A stretch of 64,000 nucleotides of DNA from Kordia aestuariivivens (GCF_014397005.1 NZ_JACGWS010000001.1:620001-684000); one strand, 5' to 3'. Positions 17,295 through 27,204 are shown, counted from the first letter of the stretch. Notes: generated by a model not told the origin, from the sequence alone. Numbers and translations are program-made.

Positions 17295-19044
17295 ATCTAA
17301 GAATCCTAAAAATAGGATAGCGCAAATGTGCTTTCTCATAATGATCAGATTTCTTATAAATCCAACGTAATTGTCTAGAAGCACTATTTGCAAACTTTTC
17401 ATCACTTGCTTTTAAAGCTGAAAATTCTTTTTGCCATTCAGGATTGTTCGCTAATAATTCTTTTGCTTCATCTTCAAAAACATACGCTGAAAATCCTTCT
17501 TTTTGCTGTAAAATTGTATCAAAAAAGTTCCAATTGAAGAACGAATCGACAGCTTCAGGTTCGAGTGTTTCTATCAAATAACGAAACGCAGGCTGATTTG
17601 TATACACAATGACATCATCTTTTTTGAAACCAATCTTTTGTGACGTTTTAGTGACTTCCGTATTGTAATGTGTATAATGTCCTTCATACGGATTTGTATA
17701 GGTTTTAAAATCTTTAATATGATAGGTTTCTACGTTAATAAGAGTGTCATTTTCAATCGTATTAAATTCCACATTATTCAGCGAAAGCAACTCCAAAACA
17801 GCATGCCAACCTTTCGGAATGATGTATGCTTTTGGAACCGTTACTTCTTTTTTCGACTTAAAATAATTTGAATATTTTACTTCTTTTGTAAATGGTTTTG
17901 TTGCATCGTATTTCAGACGTTTTTGACCTGTTACATCACTATCAACAAAAGTTCCTTCATACCCTTTGAAGTTTAAAATTGTCTCTTTGCTTTTGTCTAA
18001 TTCCCATTGCACAGTATATTTTGGAGCATTCAAAAATGATTGATGTGTTTTCTCGCGAATCAACTTAATGTCTTTATGATGTTTGGTTTCAATATTTTGA
18101 ATCAGCGCGTCCATCAAAGCGTACGTTCCTTCTACACGTTGTTTATACGGTTTTAGCATGTGTGTTTCCACCATTAAACCAAGTGTATTAAACAAGGTTG
18201 TATATCCTGTAGAATAACGTGGCGAATCGAAAAATTGTGAAAAACCTTCGTTTGGAGTTCTTCCATAAACATTCACGTATGGTGTAATATCCCAATTATT
18301 TTGTTGCAGTGTTTTTTCTAAATCTGGCATCATGATTTCGTGTAAAAACGTGCCAGCTTCGTTTCCAAGTTTGTTATGTTGTGTAAATAAATGTGTCAAT
18401 ATATATTGATAATCCGCGCCATTGCTCACATGATTGTCTACAAAAACATCGGGTTGTACTTTATGGAAAATTTCCGCAAAAGCTTTTGCATTTCGAGTAT
18501 CTGACTTTATAAAATCACGATTCAAATCATAATTTTGTGCGTTTCCGCGAAAACCATACGCTTCAGGACCATTTTGATTGGCTCTTGTTCCTGAGTTTCG
18601 ATTCAAGCTTCCGCCAATATTATACACGGGAATTGCTGCAATGACTACATTTTTAGGTGCTTTTTTTGTGCCGTTTGCTAAATCTCGCATGAGCATCATG
18701 GTAGCGTCAATTCCATCACTTTCACCAGGATGAATTCCATTATTTACGAATACAATTGTTTTTTCTTTTCGAATTTGATCAAAATTAAAATTTCCATCAG
18801 GATTAAAAGTGATTATATGCAAAGGAAATCCAGCATCTGTATTTCCGATGGTTTCCAAGTGAATTTCAGTATAACTTTCCGCTAAATTTTCATAATACGC
18901 AATCACTTCTGGATACGTTGGCGTTTGTGTTCCGTTCGATTTTTCAAATGTCGTTGTAAAATCATGTGTAACGGTTGTTTCTTTTTTTGGAGAATCGCAT
19001 GCAAATGCTACTAAAAGACATAAAAGGAAAAGTACTTTTTTCAT
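17293..19044 (-). CDS. M14 family zinc carboxypeptidase-like lipoprotein
   Basis: Exported metallopeptidase. Residues 1-15 form a lipoprotein signal with lipobox LVAFAC (Cys16). The M14 zinc ligands are seen as His and Glu in NNGIHPGESDG and a later His in VDNHVSNGADYQ; GLMVETHML resembles the catalytic-Glu region. The 583-aa protein continues with about 250 residues of a C-terminal extension without recognised motifs. Likely cell-surface or periplasmic peptide degradation. It is transcribed alone. Confidence 0.85.
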   Translation of the reverse strand: MKKVLFLLCLLVAFACDSPKKETTVTHDFTTTFEKSNGTQTPTYPEVIAYYENLAESYTEIHLETIGNTDAGFPLHIITFNPDGNFNFDQIRKEKTIVFVNNGIHPGESDGIDATMMLMRDLANGTKKAPKNVVIAAIPVYNIGGSLNRNSGTRANQNGPEAYGFRGNAQNYDLNRDFIKSDTRNAKAFAEIFHKVQPDVFVDNHVSNGADYQYILTHLFTQHNKLGNEAGTFLHEIMMPDLEKTLQQNNWDITPYVNVYGRTPNEGFSQFFDSPRYSTGYTTLFNTLGLMVETHMLKPYKQRVEGTYALMDALIQNIETKHHKDIKLIREKTHQSFLNAPKYTVQWELDKSKETILNFKGYEGTFVDSDVTGQKRLKYDATKPFTKEVKYSNYFKSKKEVTVPKAYIIPKGWHAVLELLSLNNVEFNTIENDTLINVETYHIKDFKTYTNPYEGHYTHYNTEVTKTSQKIGFKKDDVIVYTNQPAFRYLIETLEPEAVDSFFNWNFFDTILQQKEGFSAYVFEDEAKELLANNPEWQKEFSALKASDEKFANSASRQLRWIYKKSDHYEKAHLRYPIFRILR

Positions 19045-19071
19045 CTGTTTATATTTTATTTTTTTAAAGTG

Positions 19072-19136
19072 TCAGATGGAATTCGCCAATAATCAACTCG
19101 GTTGGTTTCAACTAATTGTTATGGCTTATTTCATGA
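19072..19136 (-). repeat. Imperfect inverted-repeat element R5, copy 2
   Basis: This is homologous to 15893-15955 and lies 27 bp upstream of the M14 peptidase start, in the same orientation to the gene. Minus-strand ends are ATGAAATAAGCCAT and TTGGCGAATTCCATCTGA. Confidence 0.6.
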
Positions 19137-19206
19137 AAATAGGTTTTGACTCGTCAAACTTAGTCAAAAAATAAGGAATCTAAGTAGACAAAGCATTCTC
19201 AAAAAC

Positions 19207-19236
19207 TTGTCAGTAGAAATAATAACTGTATTTTTG
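19207..19236 (+). promoter_or_regulatory. Putative promoter of the SulP gene
   Basis: TTG (19207-19209) and TATTTTTG (19229-19236) are separated by 19 bp, a full match to the Bacteroidota TTG-N19-TAnnTTTG pattern. The ATG is 38 bp downstream. Confidence 0.65.
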
Positions 19237-19274
19237 CGGCTTCTTAAAATTAAGAAAAATTAGAGCAAAGAATT

Positions 19275-20915
19275 ATGACTGAGTTTATTAGAAAGCGTAC
19301 GGCGAATGCCAAGAATGATATTTTGAGTGGATTAACAGTTGCTTTGGCATTAGTGCCAGAAGCTGTTGCGTTTGCCTTTGTTGCAGATGTTCCACCAATG
19401 GTAGGATTGTATGGAGCTTTCATGATGGGAATTATCACGGCTATTTTTGGTGGACGACCAGGAATGATTTCTGGAGCTACCGGAGCTATGGCGGTTGTAA
19501 TGATTGCACTTGTTAAGAAAGGAAATGAATTTGGTCTTGAAGGTAATATAGGTGAACAAGGATTACAATTCTTATTCATTACATTGTTAATGGTTGGAGC
19601 GATTCAAGTATTAGCGGGTGTTTTTAAACTTGGAAAATTTGTTCGATTGATTCCACATCCAGTAATGATGGGATTTGTAAACGGTTTGGCGATTGTAATT
19701 TTTATGTCACAATTAGCAATGTTTCCACAGATTGCACCAGACGGTATTTCTATTTGGTCAAATTCTAGTGCTTGGTTTGAAGCATTATTTAGTAATGCGC
19801 AATTTTGGTTTATGTTCGGGTTGGTATTATTGACAATGTTGATTATGTGGGGATTGCCAAAATTAACCAAAAAATTACCAGAAGCATTAATCGCGATTGC
19901 AGTTGTTTCTGCGATTGTAATTTTTGGAAATGTTGATGTAGCAACGGTAAAATCGTTTATTATTGAAGGTAGTGGAGGAGAAGTAACCGGATTAAAAGGT
20001 GATTTGCCACAGTTTCAAACCAGTATATTTACCGCCGAATTATGGAGCTTAAAAACATTCTTAATTATGGCGCCTTATGCGTTTATTTTAGCAGCTATTG
20101 GATTGATAGAATCGTTGATGACCTTAAATTTAGTGGATGAATTAACAGAAACTCGTGGAAATAGCAATCGTGAATGTTTGGCGCAAGGTGGCGCGAATAT
20201 TTTAAACGGTTTGTTTGGCGGAATGGGTGGTTGTGCCATGATTGGACAATCGATCATTAATATAAAAGGTGGTGGACGCGGAAGATTGTCTGGAATTGTT
20301 GCAGCCTTAGCGTTGTTATGTTTTATACTCTTTGCGTCAGGTTTAATAGAACAAGTGCCAATTGCAGCTTTAGTTGGTGTAATGTTTATGGTAGTTATTG
20401 GAACCTTTGCGTGGAGTAGTTTTAGAATTTTAAATAAAATACCAGTGAGTGATGCTATTATTTTAATTGCGGTATCATTAATTACGGTTTGGAAAGATTT
20501 AGCGGTTGCTGTAATTGCAGGTGTGATCATTTCGGCATTGGTATTTTCATGGGAAAACGCAAAACGTATTCGCGCTAGAAAGAAAATACAAGACGATGGA
20601 ACAAAGGTGTACGAAATTTTTGGCCCCTTATTCTTTGGAAGCATTCAAGCATTCAACAATAAGTTTGATATAAAAAATGATCCAGATAAAGTGATTATTG
20701 ATTTTATGGAATCAAGAGTTTCGGATCATTCTGCATTAGAAGCTATTTTTAATCTGATTAATAAGTATGATGCAGCAGGAAAAGAATTGCGTATCAAACA
20801 TTTAAGCGAAGATTGTAAAGCGTTGATGGTAAAGGCTTCACCGAAATTAGCAAATGTTATTGAAGATGCCGTTGATGATCCAAGATATCACGTAATGATG
20901 GATATACAAAAATAA
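19275..20915 (+). CDS. SulP family anion permease
   Basis: Inner-membrane secondary transporter of the SLC26/SulP family (546 aa) for sulfate, bicarbonate or a related anion; substrate is not decidable. It has about 11-14 spans, the N-terminal DILSGLTVALALVPEAVAFAFVA motif, the ISGATGAMAVVM segment and NRECLAQGGANILNGLFGGMGGCAMIGQS. The last ~95 residues form a STAS domain (KVIIDFMESRVSDHSALEAI). A clear promoter precedes it. The histidine-kinase pair begins 85 bp after its stop but nothing links the functions. Confidence 0.92.
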   Translation: MTEFIRKRTANAKNDILSGLTVALALVPEAVAFAFVADVPPMVGLYGAFMMGIITAIFGGRPGMISGATGAMAVVMIALVKKGNEFGLEGNIGEQGLQFLFITLLMVGAIQVLAGVFKLGKFVRLIPHPVMMGFVNGLAIVIFMSQLAMFPQIAPDGISIWSNSSAWFEALFSNAQFWFMFGLVLLTMLIMWGLPKLTKKLPEALIAIAVVSAIVIFGNVDVATVKSFIIEGSGGEVTGLKGDLPQFQTSIFTAELWSLKTFLIMAPYAFILAAIGLIESLMTLNLVDELTETRGNSNRECLAQGGANILNGLFGGMGGCAMIGQSIINIKGGGRGRLSGIVAALALLCFILFASGLIEQVPIAALVGVMFMVVIGTFAWSSFRILNKIPVSDAIILIAVSLITVWKDLAVAVIAGVIISALVFSWENAKRIRARKKIQDDGTKVYEIFGPLFFGSIQAFNNKFDIKNDPDKVIIDFMESRVSDHSALEAIFNLINKYDAAGKELRIKHLSEDCKALMVKASPKLANVIEDAVDDPRYHVMMDIQK

Positions 20916-21000
20916 TTATTTACGAAGTAAGCGTTAAAAGATTAGAAAGCTTCGCTAATTTTTGTATCTTTTTCGGCAGATTATAGCCTACTCCATAAAC

Positions 21001-23220
21001 ATGATTGCCAGACGTGTTTTTTTATTACTTTTTATTCTACTATTTGTATCGAATACATACGGACAAATAGCTCGTACCGTTGATAAAGACAGTGTTATTC
21101 GGTTGCATGAATCTGCAAACGAACTTTCTTCACAGCGAAAATTCAATCAGGCACTTCACAACAGTCAGGAAGCATTAAAGTACGCTACTACTATAGGTAA
21201 TGATAGTTTGGTCGCAGAAAGTTATCGATCTTTAGGAATTGTTTACATTCGAATGCAGTATGGAGAACTCGCTATTGAAAACTACCAAAAAGCAATTCCA
21301 TATTATAAGCAATCTCACAACGAAAAAGGCTTGATGAAACTTTATAATAACATTGGTTATTATTTATATAAAAACAACGAATACGAAGCCGCCGAAAAAC
21401 AATTGAAAGAAAGTTTAGCACTTTCTGAGAAGTTTAGCGATGATTTTAGTTCTATCTATCCAAAATACAATATTGGGCAATTATTTTTAAGCAAAGAAAA
21501 CTACATCAAAGCCGAAGATTGCTTTGAAAAAGTCATTGAGTATTGTATTGATAATCCCAATTATATCACGACAACAAATATTTTACAAACGGCTCATTAT
21601 TTTAATGGACAAGCCTTGTTTGGACAAGGGAAAATAGAACAAGCAGAAAAGGAATATCAAAAAGTAATTTCCTTTTGTGATCCCAACAATGAAAATCATG
21701 CGGAGCTTTTATCTTTGGCTTATGAAAGTTTGGCGGAAGTGTATACCAAAAAGCAGGACAAAGAAGCAGCGTTAGCTGCGCTTGAAAAGCATATTCATTT
21801 TTATGAAATATTTAATGTTTGGAAAAAAGATAAAACACTTTCTGAAATTATCTTAAAATATGGAATTGACGATTATGAAGGACGTTTAGAAAATATAGAA
21901 AAGGGACAAGAAGCGAAAGAATTAGATATTTCAAATTATAAAAAACTTACGTATATTTTAGTTGTTATTTTGATTCTTTTAGGATTGCTTACAGGAGTTT
22001 TCTACTTGAATCAACGCTCAAGAATGAAAACAAATGCATTGCTCAGCGGACAGAATAGACAATTATTTGAAGCAAAAAAGCAAATTGAAAATGTATCTAA
22101 AATTCGATCAAATTTCTTTTCATTAATTAGTCACGAATTGCGGACGCCTTTGTATGCAATTATCGGAATGACCAATTTATTACTGCTTGAAAAACCTGAA
22201 GAATATCAAGAACGATATTTGAAATCACTAAAATTTTCAGGAGAACATTTACTCGCTATTATCAATAATATTCTTCAAATGAATAAAATTGAAGCAAGTA
22301 AAATGAAAACCATTGAAGAGAATGTGGATTTACGGAAAAGTGTTAAAAATGTAATTACTTCTGTGGACTTTTTGGTAAAAGAAAATAGAAATACAATTGA
22401 TGTTATCATCGATGAGCAGATTCCTACTCAATTATTAGGTGATAGTTTAAAAATCTCGCAAATTCTTTTCAACTTACTAGACAATGCTGTTCGTTACAAT
22501 ATGGAAGCGAATATTCGATTAAAAATATATCAAGTTGCAGAAGCCTCTGAAACCGTTACGTTGAAGTTTTCTATAAAAGATAATGGTTTGGGAATTCCGC
22601 AACAGAAAAAACACATCATTTTTGAAAATCTTGAAAAAGGAATCATTTTAAGAGAAGATAATGGTTATCTCGATTTAGGTTTGGGATTAACTACGGTAAA
22701 TAATTTATTAAAAGTATTAAAGTCAAAATTACACCTGCGAAGCGTATTAAACAAAGGTTCAGAGTTCTACTTTGAGTTGTTGTTGCGTAAAACTGAAGTT
22801 TCTGAAATTTCAGAGGAAGACTTTGAAGATAAAACGTATCATCTGCATAATCTGAAAATTTTAATTGTGGATGATAACGCTGTAAATGGTTTACTGACGG
22901 AAAAAATACTGCAACGTCAAGAGGTGCAAACCAGAGTAGTACACAGCGGTTTTTCTGCATTAGACATTCTGGATCGGCAAGATTTTGATCTCATATTGAT
23001 GGATATGTTTATGCCAAAACTAAACGGTATTGAAACCATTCAGAAAATTAGAGACAACAATAACAACATTCCAATTATTTTATTAACAGCCATGGAAATA
23101 TCGGATGCGTATGCAAAAGTGGTCGACGCAAAAATTAGCGGCGTGATTAGCAAACCATTTGAGCCTGAAATGTTGTATGATAAAATTGAGAACGTAATAC
23201 ACGAATCAAGTGAAGAATAG
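21001..23220 (+). CDS. TPR hybrid sensor histidine kinase/response regulator
   Basis: Membrane sensor kinase of 739 aa from ATG 21001 (MIARRVFLLLFILLFVSNTYGQ signal peptide). Order: periplasmic TPR-rich region (about 25-300), transmembrane helix (317-335), dimerisation domain with His378 in SHELRTPLY, HATPase domain (N box NLLDNAVRYN, G1 DNGLGIP, G2 LGLGL), and a C-terminal receiver with Asp668 (LILMDMFMP) and a conserved Lys in SKPF. Signal and target are unknown; no DNA-binding output is present. The next kinase starts inside its last codons. Confidence 0.93.
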   Translation: MIARRVFLLLFILLFVSNTYGQIARTVDKDSVIRLHESANELSSQRKFNQALHNSQEALKYATTIGNDSLVAESYRSLGIVYIRMQYGELAIENYQKAIPYYKQSHNEKGLMKLYNNIGYYLYKNNEYEAAEKQLKESLALSEKFSDDFSSIYPKYNIGQLFLSKENYIKAEDCFEKVIEYCIDNPNYITTTNILQTAHYFNGQALFGQGKIEQAEKEYQKVISFCDPNNENHAELLSLAYESLAEVYTKKQDKEAALAALEKHIHFYEIFNVWKKDKTLSEIILKYGIDDYEGRLENIEKGQEAKELDISNYKKLTYILVVILILLGLLTGVFYLNQRSRMKTNALLSGQNRQLFEAKKQIENVSKIRSNFFSLISHELRTPLYAIIGMTNLLLLEKPEEYQERYLKSLKFSGEHLLAIINNILQMNKIEASKMKTIEENVDLRKSVKNVITSVDFLVKENRNTIDVIIDEQIPTQLLGDSLKISQILFNLLDNAVRYNMEANIRLKIYQVAEASETVTLKFSIKDNGLGIPQQKKHIIFENLEKGIILREDNGYLDLGLGLTTVNNLLKVLKSKLHLRSVLNKGSEFYFELLLRKTEVSEISEEDFEDKTYHLHNLKILIVDDNAVNGLLTEKILQRQEVQTRVVHSGFSALDILDRQDFDLILMDMFMPKLNGIETIQKIRDNNNNIPIILLTAMEISDAYAKVVDAKISGVISKPFEPEMLYDKIENVIHESSEE

Positions 23221-25393
23221 TAAGTTTCTACATATCGTCCTTTGCTTGTTTGCCTGTTTGCAATTGTTTGCACAAGAAGTATCTTCTGATAGTATCAAAA
23301 AACTAAACGAAAAAGCTTTCAGCCTCACACGTGCTTATAGTTTTGGAAAATCACTTTCATATAGTTATCTCGCCATACAACATGCAACCAATAATGAAGA
23401 TGATGCTTCGTTGGCGTATTCGTATAACATCTTAGCGAAAACGTATCACCGAATGAAATATCGTGATAAAGCAAAAAAATATTATAAAAAAGCACTCAAA
23501 ATCCAACAAGAATTAGACAATAAACGTCAAATAGTATTGATTTATCATGATTTAGCTCGAATTTTTCAAGATGAAGAAAATTTTGAGAAAGCACATGAAT
23601 ATCTGCAAAAAGGCTATGAAGTTGCAGAAATTTCGGGTGATTTGGAAAATGTCTTAATTATGGATTGGGCAAAAATAACAATATTTCAATCCGAAAAAAG
23701 ATATAAAGAGTTATTGACATTTACCGATGAAATGTTTGCGCGCGTAAAGAAAATAAAGGCTGAAAAGATTATGTATACGGCGCGCATCAACTATTTAGAA
23801 TATACGAAAGGAAACACTTATTATCATCTAGGGAACTATGAAGAAGCACAAAAGTTCTTAGAAAAACATACCACAAACGAATATACACATGCGCCAAATT
23901 TAGCAACATCGTATATGCAATTGGCGGAAATCTATAAATCGAAAGGTGAAGTAGAAAAACAACGAATGGCGCAACTCAACTATCAAGAAAATCTAAAGAA
24001 AAAATTAGATGATGATCGTGATCGTGTGCAAGAAGAATTGTTGGCAAATTATAGTTTGGGTAAAGACCAACTAAAGTTAGATAAATTAGAAGAAAAAAAT
24101 CATCAAAATGCAATCATTGTCAATAGATTTAAAGTCGTAGTAGCCATTATAATACTACTCTTAATTGGTTGTATCATTTTAGGAACATTGATCGTTAAAG
24201 CAATTTATAAAAAGATAAAAAGTAACAAATTGCTCCGCATGAAGCACAACAAATTGGAAGAAGCAAAACTAAAAGCGGAAATGACTTCTAAAACAAAGTC
24301 AAACTTCTTTTCCATGATGAGTCATGAATTGCGAACACCTTTATATGCCGTTACAGGAATTACACATTTATTGCTGGAAGAAAATCCAAAACCTTCGCAA
24401 CAACAATACTTAAAGTCATTAAAATTTTCAGGAGATCACTTATTGTCTTTGGTGAATAATATTTTGCAAGCAAACAAACTAGAAGATAACACCATTACCA
24501 TTGGTGCATCTACCTTTAATCTTAAAGCAAATATTGATAATATTATAAAATCATTTGACTTACTGATAAAAGATCGTGAAAACGAACTGCACATTGCGTA
24601 CGATACAGAAATTCCAGAATTGTTAGTAGGTGATAGTTTGAAAATTTCGCAAATACTGATCAATCTTATCAGTAATGCCATCAAGTTTACAAAAGCTGGA
24701 ACCATTCGTTTGAGCGTAGAAAAAGTAGAAGAAACTGAAGAAGATGTGCAATTGCATTTTTGCGTTCAGGATACTGGAATTGGAATTCCAAAAGAAAAGC
24801 AGGAAAAAGTATTTGAAATGTTCTCACAAAACTACGATGTCATCAATGAAGAATATCAAGGTTCTGGTTTGGGATTATCAATTGTAAAGAAACTATTAGA
24901 GGTATATAATAGTAATATTTACCTAGAAAGTAAAGTCAATGTAGGTACAACTTTTACATTTGATATTCGTTTCCCGAAAGCTGTAGATGGTGTTGATCCA
25001 AATATAGAAGTACATTTGGATGCTGTTGATTTTAGTCAACTAAAAATGTTAGTGGTTGATGATAATAAAATCAATCAAATGTTGACCAAGAAAATTCTAT
25101 CTACGAAAAAAATTGAAACAGACATTGTTGCAAGTGGCGCAGAAGCTATTGAACGTGTAAAATACAATCAGTATAACGTTGTCCTCATGGACATTCACAT
25201 GCCAGAAATGGATGGTTACGAAGCAACCAAAGCTATCAGAAGATTCAACAAAGAAGTTCCAATCATTGCGTTTACAGCAGTTTCATTGGATGATAGTTTG
25301 CATAAAATTATCGATTCGGGCATGAACGACATGATTCTAAAACCATTTGTAGCTTCGCAATTATTTACTTTGATTCAGAAGTATATGAAGTAG
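23210..25393 (+). CDS. TPR hybrid sensor histidine kinase/response regulator (paralogue)
   Basis: Second hybrid kinase (727 aa), a paralogue of the preceding one. It starts at GTG 23210, overlapping the upstream stop by 11 bp, which places signal peptide MKNSKFLHIVLCLFACLQLFAQ at the N-terminus. TPR region to about 290, transmembrane helix 307-330, His372 in SHELRTPLY, N box NLISNAIKFT, G1 DTGIGIP, G2 GSGLGLSIV, and receiver with Asp661 (VLMDIHMPEMDGY). All catalytic residues are present. Translational coupling suggests the two kinases are made together. Confidence 0.93.
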   Translation: MKNSKFLHIVLCLFACLQLFAQEVSSDSIKKLNEKAFSLTRAYSFGKSLSYSYLAIQHATNNEDDASLAYSYNILAKTYHRMKYRDKAKKYYKKALKIQQELDNKRQIVLIYHDLARIFQDEENFEKAHEYLQKGYEVAEISGDLENVLIMDWAKITIFQSEKRYKELLTFTDEMFARVKKIKAEKIMYTARINYLEYTKGNTYYHLGNYEEAQKFLEKHTTNEYTHAPNLATSYMQLAEIYKSKGEVEKQRMAQLNYQENLKKKLDDDRDRVQEELLANYSLGKDQLKLDKLEEKNHQNAIIVNRFKVVVAIIILLLIGCIILGTLIVKAIYKKIKSNKLLRMKHNKLEEAKLKAEMTSKTKSNFFSMMSHELRTPLYAVTGITHLLLEENPKPSQQQYLKSLKFSGDHLLSLVNNILQANKLEDNTITIGASTFNLKANIDNIIKSFDLLIKDRENELHIAYDTEIPELLVGDSLKISQILINLISNAIKFTKAGTIRLSVEKVEETEEDVQLHFCVQDTGIGIPKEKQEKVFEMFSQNYDVINEEYQGSGLGLSIVKKLLEVYNSNIYLESKVNVGTTFTFDIRFPKAVDGVDPNIEVHLDAVDFSQLKMLVVDDNKINQMLTKKILSTKKIETDIVASGAEAIERVKYNQYNVVLMDIHMPEMDGYEATKAIRRFNKEVPIIAFTAVSLDDSLHKIIDSGMNDMILKPFVASQLFTLIQKYMK

Positions 25394-25410
25394 TTTCTTT
25401 GGATCGCTTT

Positions 25411-25543
25411 ACTTCGACAAGCTCAGTGCGAGCGCTTTTGGAACGCTTTGCTTTTGGAACGCTTCGCGCTTTTGGATCGCTTCGCTTTGTACTATTAGAT
25501 TTCTGTGGCTTTCGTCAAGTTGAACTTGATTCAGCTTCACATA
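25411..25543. repeat. Repeat-rich gap with palindromes after the kinase pair
   Basis: Convergent gap of 239 bp with no credible gene. It holds a word ACTTCGACAAGCTCAGTG (from 25411), three variants of TTTTGGAACGCTTCGC to about 25490, and an R2 copy at 25513-25543 (AGTTGAACTTGATTCAGCT core). AAGTCCAATAATC low-complexity words follow to 25640. Confidence 0.75.
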
Positions 25544-25632
25544 AAAATGAGAGTTCGTTTGTAACAGAAATTTTTCCTCATTTCAGCACAAGCAAGTCCA
25601 ATAATCCAACAAGTCTAAGTAAGTCCAATAAT

Positions 25633-26097
25633 CTAAGAAGTCTGATCTACCCGAACACTTTCAGGAACTAACAACGTATAGTCGCCGTTATTGCGAATCA
25701 CTTCACGCACAATAGAAGATGAAATGTATGATGTACTTGCGGCTGTCAATAAGAAAATAGTTTCTATAGGTGCCAAATCACGATTGGTATGCGCAATGGC
25801 TTTTTCAAACTCAAAATCACCAGGATTTCGTAATCCACGCAAAATAAAATCGATATTATTTTTTTCACAGAAATGAACCGTTAAACCTTCATACGCTACA
25901 ACTGTAACTTTAGGTTCGTCTTTAAAAGCATCTTCAATAAACTTTTTACGCTGTTCCAAACTGAACATATATTTCTTGGCAGAATTGACACCAATAGCAA
26001 CAATAATTTCGTCAAATAATTTAACGCCGCGCTTTATAATGTCGTAATGTCCTAACGTAATTGGATCAAAAGATCCGGGAAAAACAGCTTTTTTCAT
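25633..26097 (-). CDS. coaD: Phosphopantetheine adenylyltransferase
   Basis: Penultimate enzyme of coenzyme A synthesis, transferring AMP to 4'-phosphopantetheine. The 154-aa product has the nucleotidyltransferase motif GSFDPITLGHYDII (TxGH), FILRGLRNPGDFEFE, and the C-terminal TSYISSSIVREV (ISSTxIR-type). Length is normal. It lies downstream of ddl on the same strand after 126 bp that contain a long inverted repeat. Confidence 0.96.
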   Translation of the reverse strand: MKKAVFPGSFDPITLGHYDIIKRGVKLFDEIIVAIGVNSAKKYMFSLEQRKKFIEDAFKDEPKVTVVAYEGLTVHFCEKNNIDFILRGLRNPGDFEFEKAIAHTNRDLAPIETIFLLTAASTSYISSSIVREVIRNNGDYTLLVPESVRVDQTS

Positions 26098-26125
26098 GTG
26101 TGTATGTTTATTGCTTTTTTATCTG

Positions 26126-26193
26126 TCACATGGAACATTTATACTATGACTTCTTTAGATGACTAGATTTTAGTCATGAATGTTTCATGTGTG
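26126..26193 (-). repeat. Inverted-repeat element upstream of coaD
   Basis: The ends CACATGGAACATTTAT and ATGAATGTTTCATGTG are near-perfect inverted repeats over about 68 bp. On the minus strand it ends TTCCATGTGACA about 30 bp before the coaD ATG, echoing the position and final bases of the two R5 copies, though the interior differs. Confidence 0.5.
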
Positions 26194-26223
26194 TAAAATT
26201 TCTGTGTAAAGAATAACAAGGTA

Positions 26224-27204
26224 CTACTTTTTAGCCAAAGCCAATTCAACAGCATTGCCAAATAATTCAGGAAGTGAAATCCCCGCGACTTGTGCTTGTT
26301 GTGGCAAAATACTTTCTTCAGTCATTCCCGGAACGGTATTTACTTCCAAAAGATATGGTTCGTCATCTTTAAAAATAAATTCACTTCGCGAAAAACCTTC
26401 CATTTTTAAGATTTCATAGACATTTTTAGCCATTTTAGACACTTTTTCTTCCATTTCTGGAGAAATTCGTGCAGGTGTGATTTCTTGTGATTGTCCTAAA
26501 TACTTTGCTTCATAATCAAAAAAGTCGTTCTCAGAAACAATTTCAGTAATCGGTAATACGGTTACGTTGCCTTTATAATTAATGACACCAACAGAAACTT
26601 CTACACCATCTAAAAACGATTCAATAATCACTTCATCATCTTCTTTCAACGCAACAGCAACGGCATTTCGTAGTTCTTCAACCTTATGTACTTTAGAAAC
26701 ACCAAAACTACTTCCTGCTTTGTTCGCTTTTACGAAACAGGGTAAACCAACTTTAGCTACAATGGCTTGTTCGTCAATTGCATCGCCTGCATTCAAATAA
26801 TAGGAAGTTGCACATTTAATTCCATACGGTTTCAATGTAGATAATAAATCACGTTTATTAAATGTCAACGCAGCTTGATACATGCCGCAACTTGTCTGCG
26901 GAATTCCTATAAGTGCCAGATAACCTTGGATATGGCCATCTTCTCCGGGTGTTCCGTGAATTGCATTAAAAGCACAATCAAACGTAATCTTATGATCGTC
27001 AATAGTTACAGAAAAATCATTTTTATCAATTGGAAATTCTTTTCCGTCTTCGGTAACACAAACCCACTTATCTTTAAAAATATGCACCTTATAAGCGTTA
27101 TATTTTTCGCTAGCTAAATGTTTGTAAACTACACTTCCGGTTTTAAGTGAAATGGCGTATTCGCTAGAATAACCGCCCATCATAATGGCTACATTTTTCT
27201 TCAT
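26224..27204 (-). CDS. ddl: D-alanine-D-alanine ligase
   Basis: ATP-grasp enzyme that makes the D-Ala-D-Ala dipeptide for peptidoglycan. The 326-aa product shows IMMGGYSSEYAISLKTG, FNAIHGTPGEDGHIQGYLALIGIPQTSCG, the ATP-grasp segments FVKANKAGSSFGVSKV and EVSVGVI, and the metal/ATP motif LLEVNTVPGMTEESILPQQA. The Tyr of the YxxK region in the C-terminal loop (EAKYLGQSQEITPARI) suggests D-Ala specificity rather than D-Lac. The PASTA gene is divergent from it. Confidence 0.96.
   Translation of the reverse strand: MKKNVAIMMGGYSSEYAISLKTGSVVYKHLASEKYNAYKVHIFKDKWVCVTEDGKEFPIDKNDFSVTIDDHKITFDCAFNAIHGTPGEDGHIQGYLALIGIPQTSCGMYQAALTFNKRDLLSTLKPYGIKCATSYYLNAGDAIDEQAIVAKVGLPCFVKANKAGSSFGVSKVHKVEELRNAVAVALKEDDEVIIESFLDGVEVSVGVINYKGNVTVLPITEIVSENDFFDYEAKYLGQSQEITPARISPEMEEKVSKMAKNVYEILKMEGFSRSEFIFKDDEPYLLEVNTVPGMTEESILPQQAQVAGISLPELFGNAVELALAKK

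Noticed and set aside
20075-20644. 189-aa minus-strand ORF
   Set aside because: It is antisense to the SulP gene. The composition mirrors the complement of hydrophobic codons.
25399-25671. Open frame after the second kinase gene
   Set aside because: Its sequence consists of dispersed repeats (CTTCGACAAGCTCAG word, R2, AAGTCCAATAATC words). The protein has no domain character.
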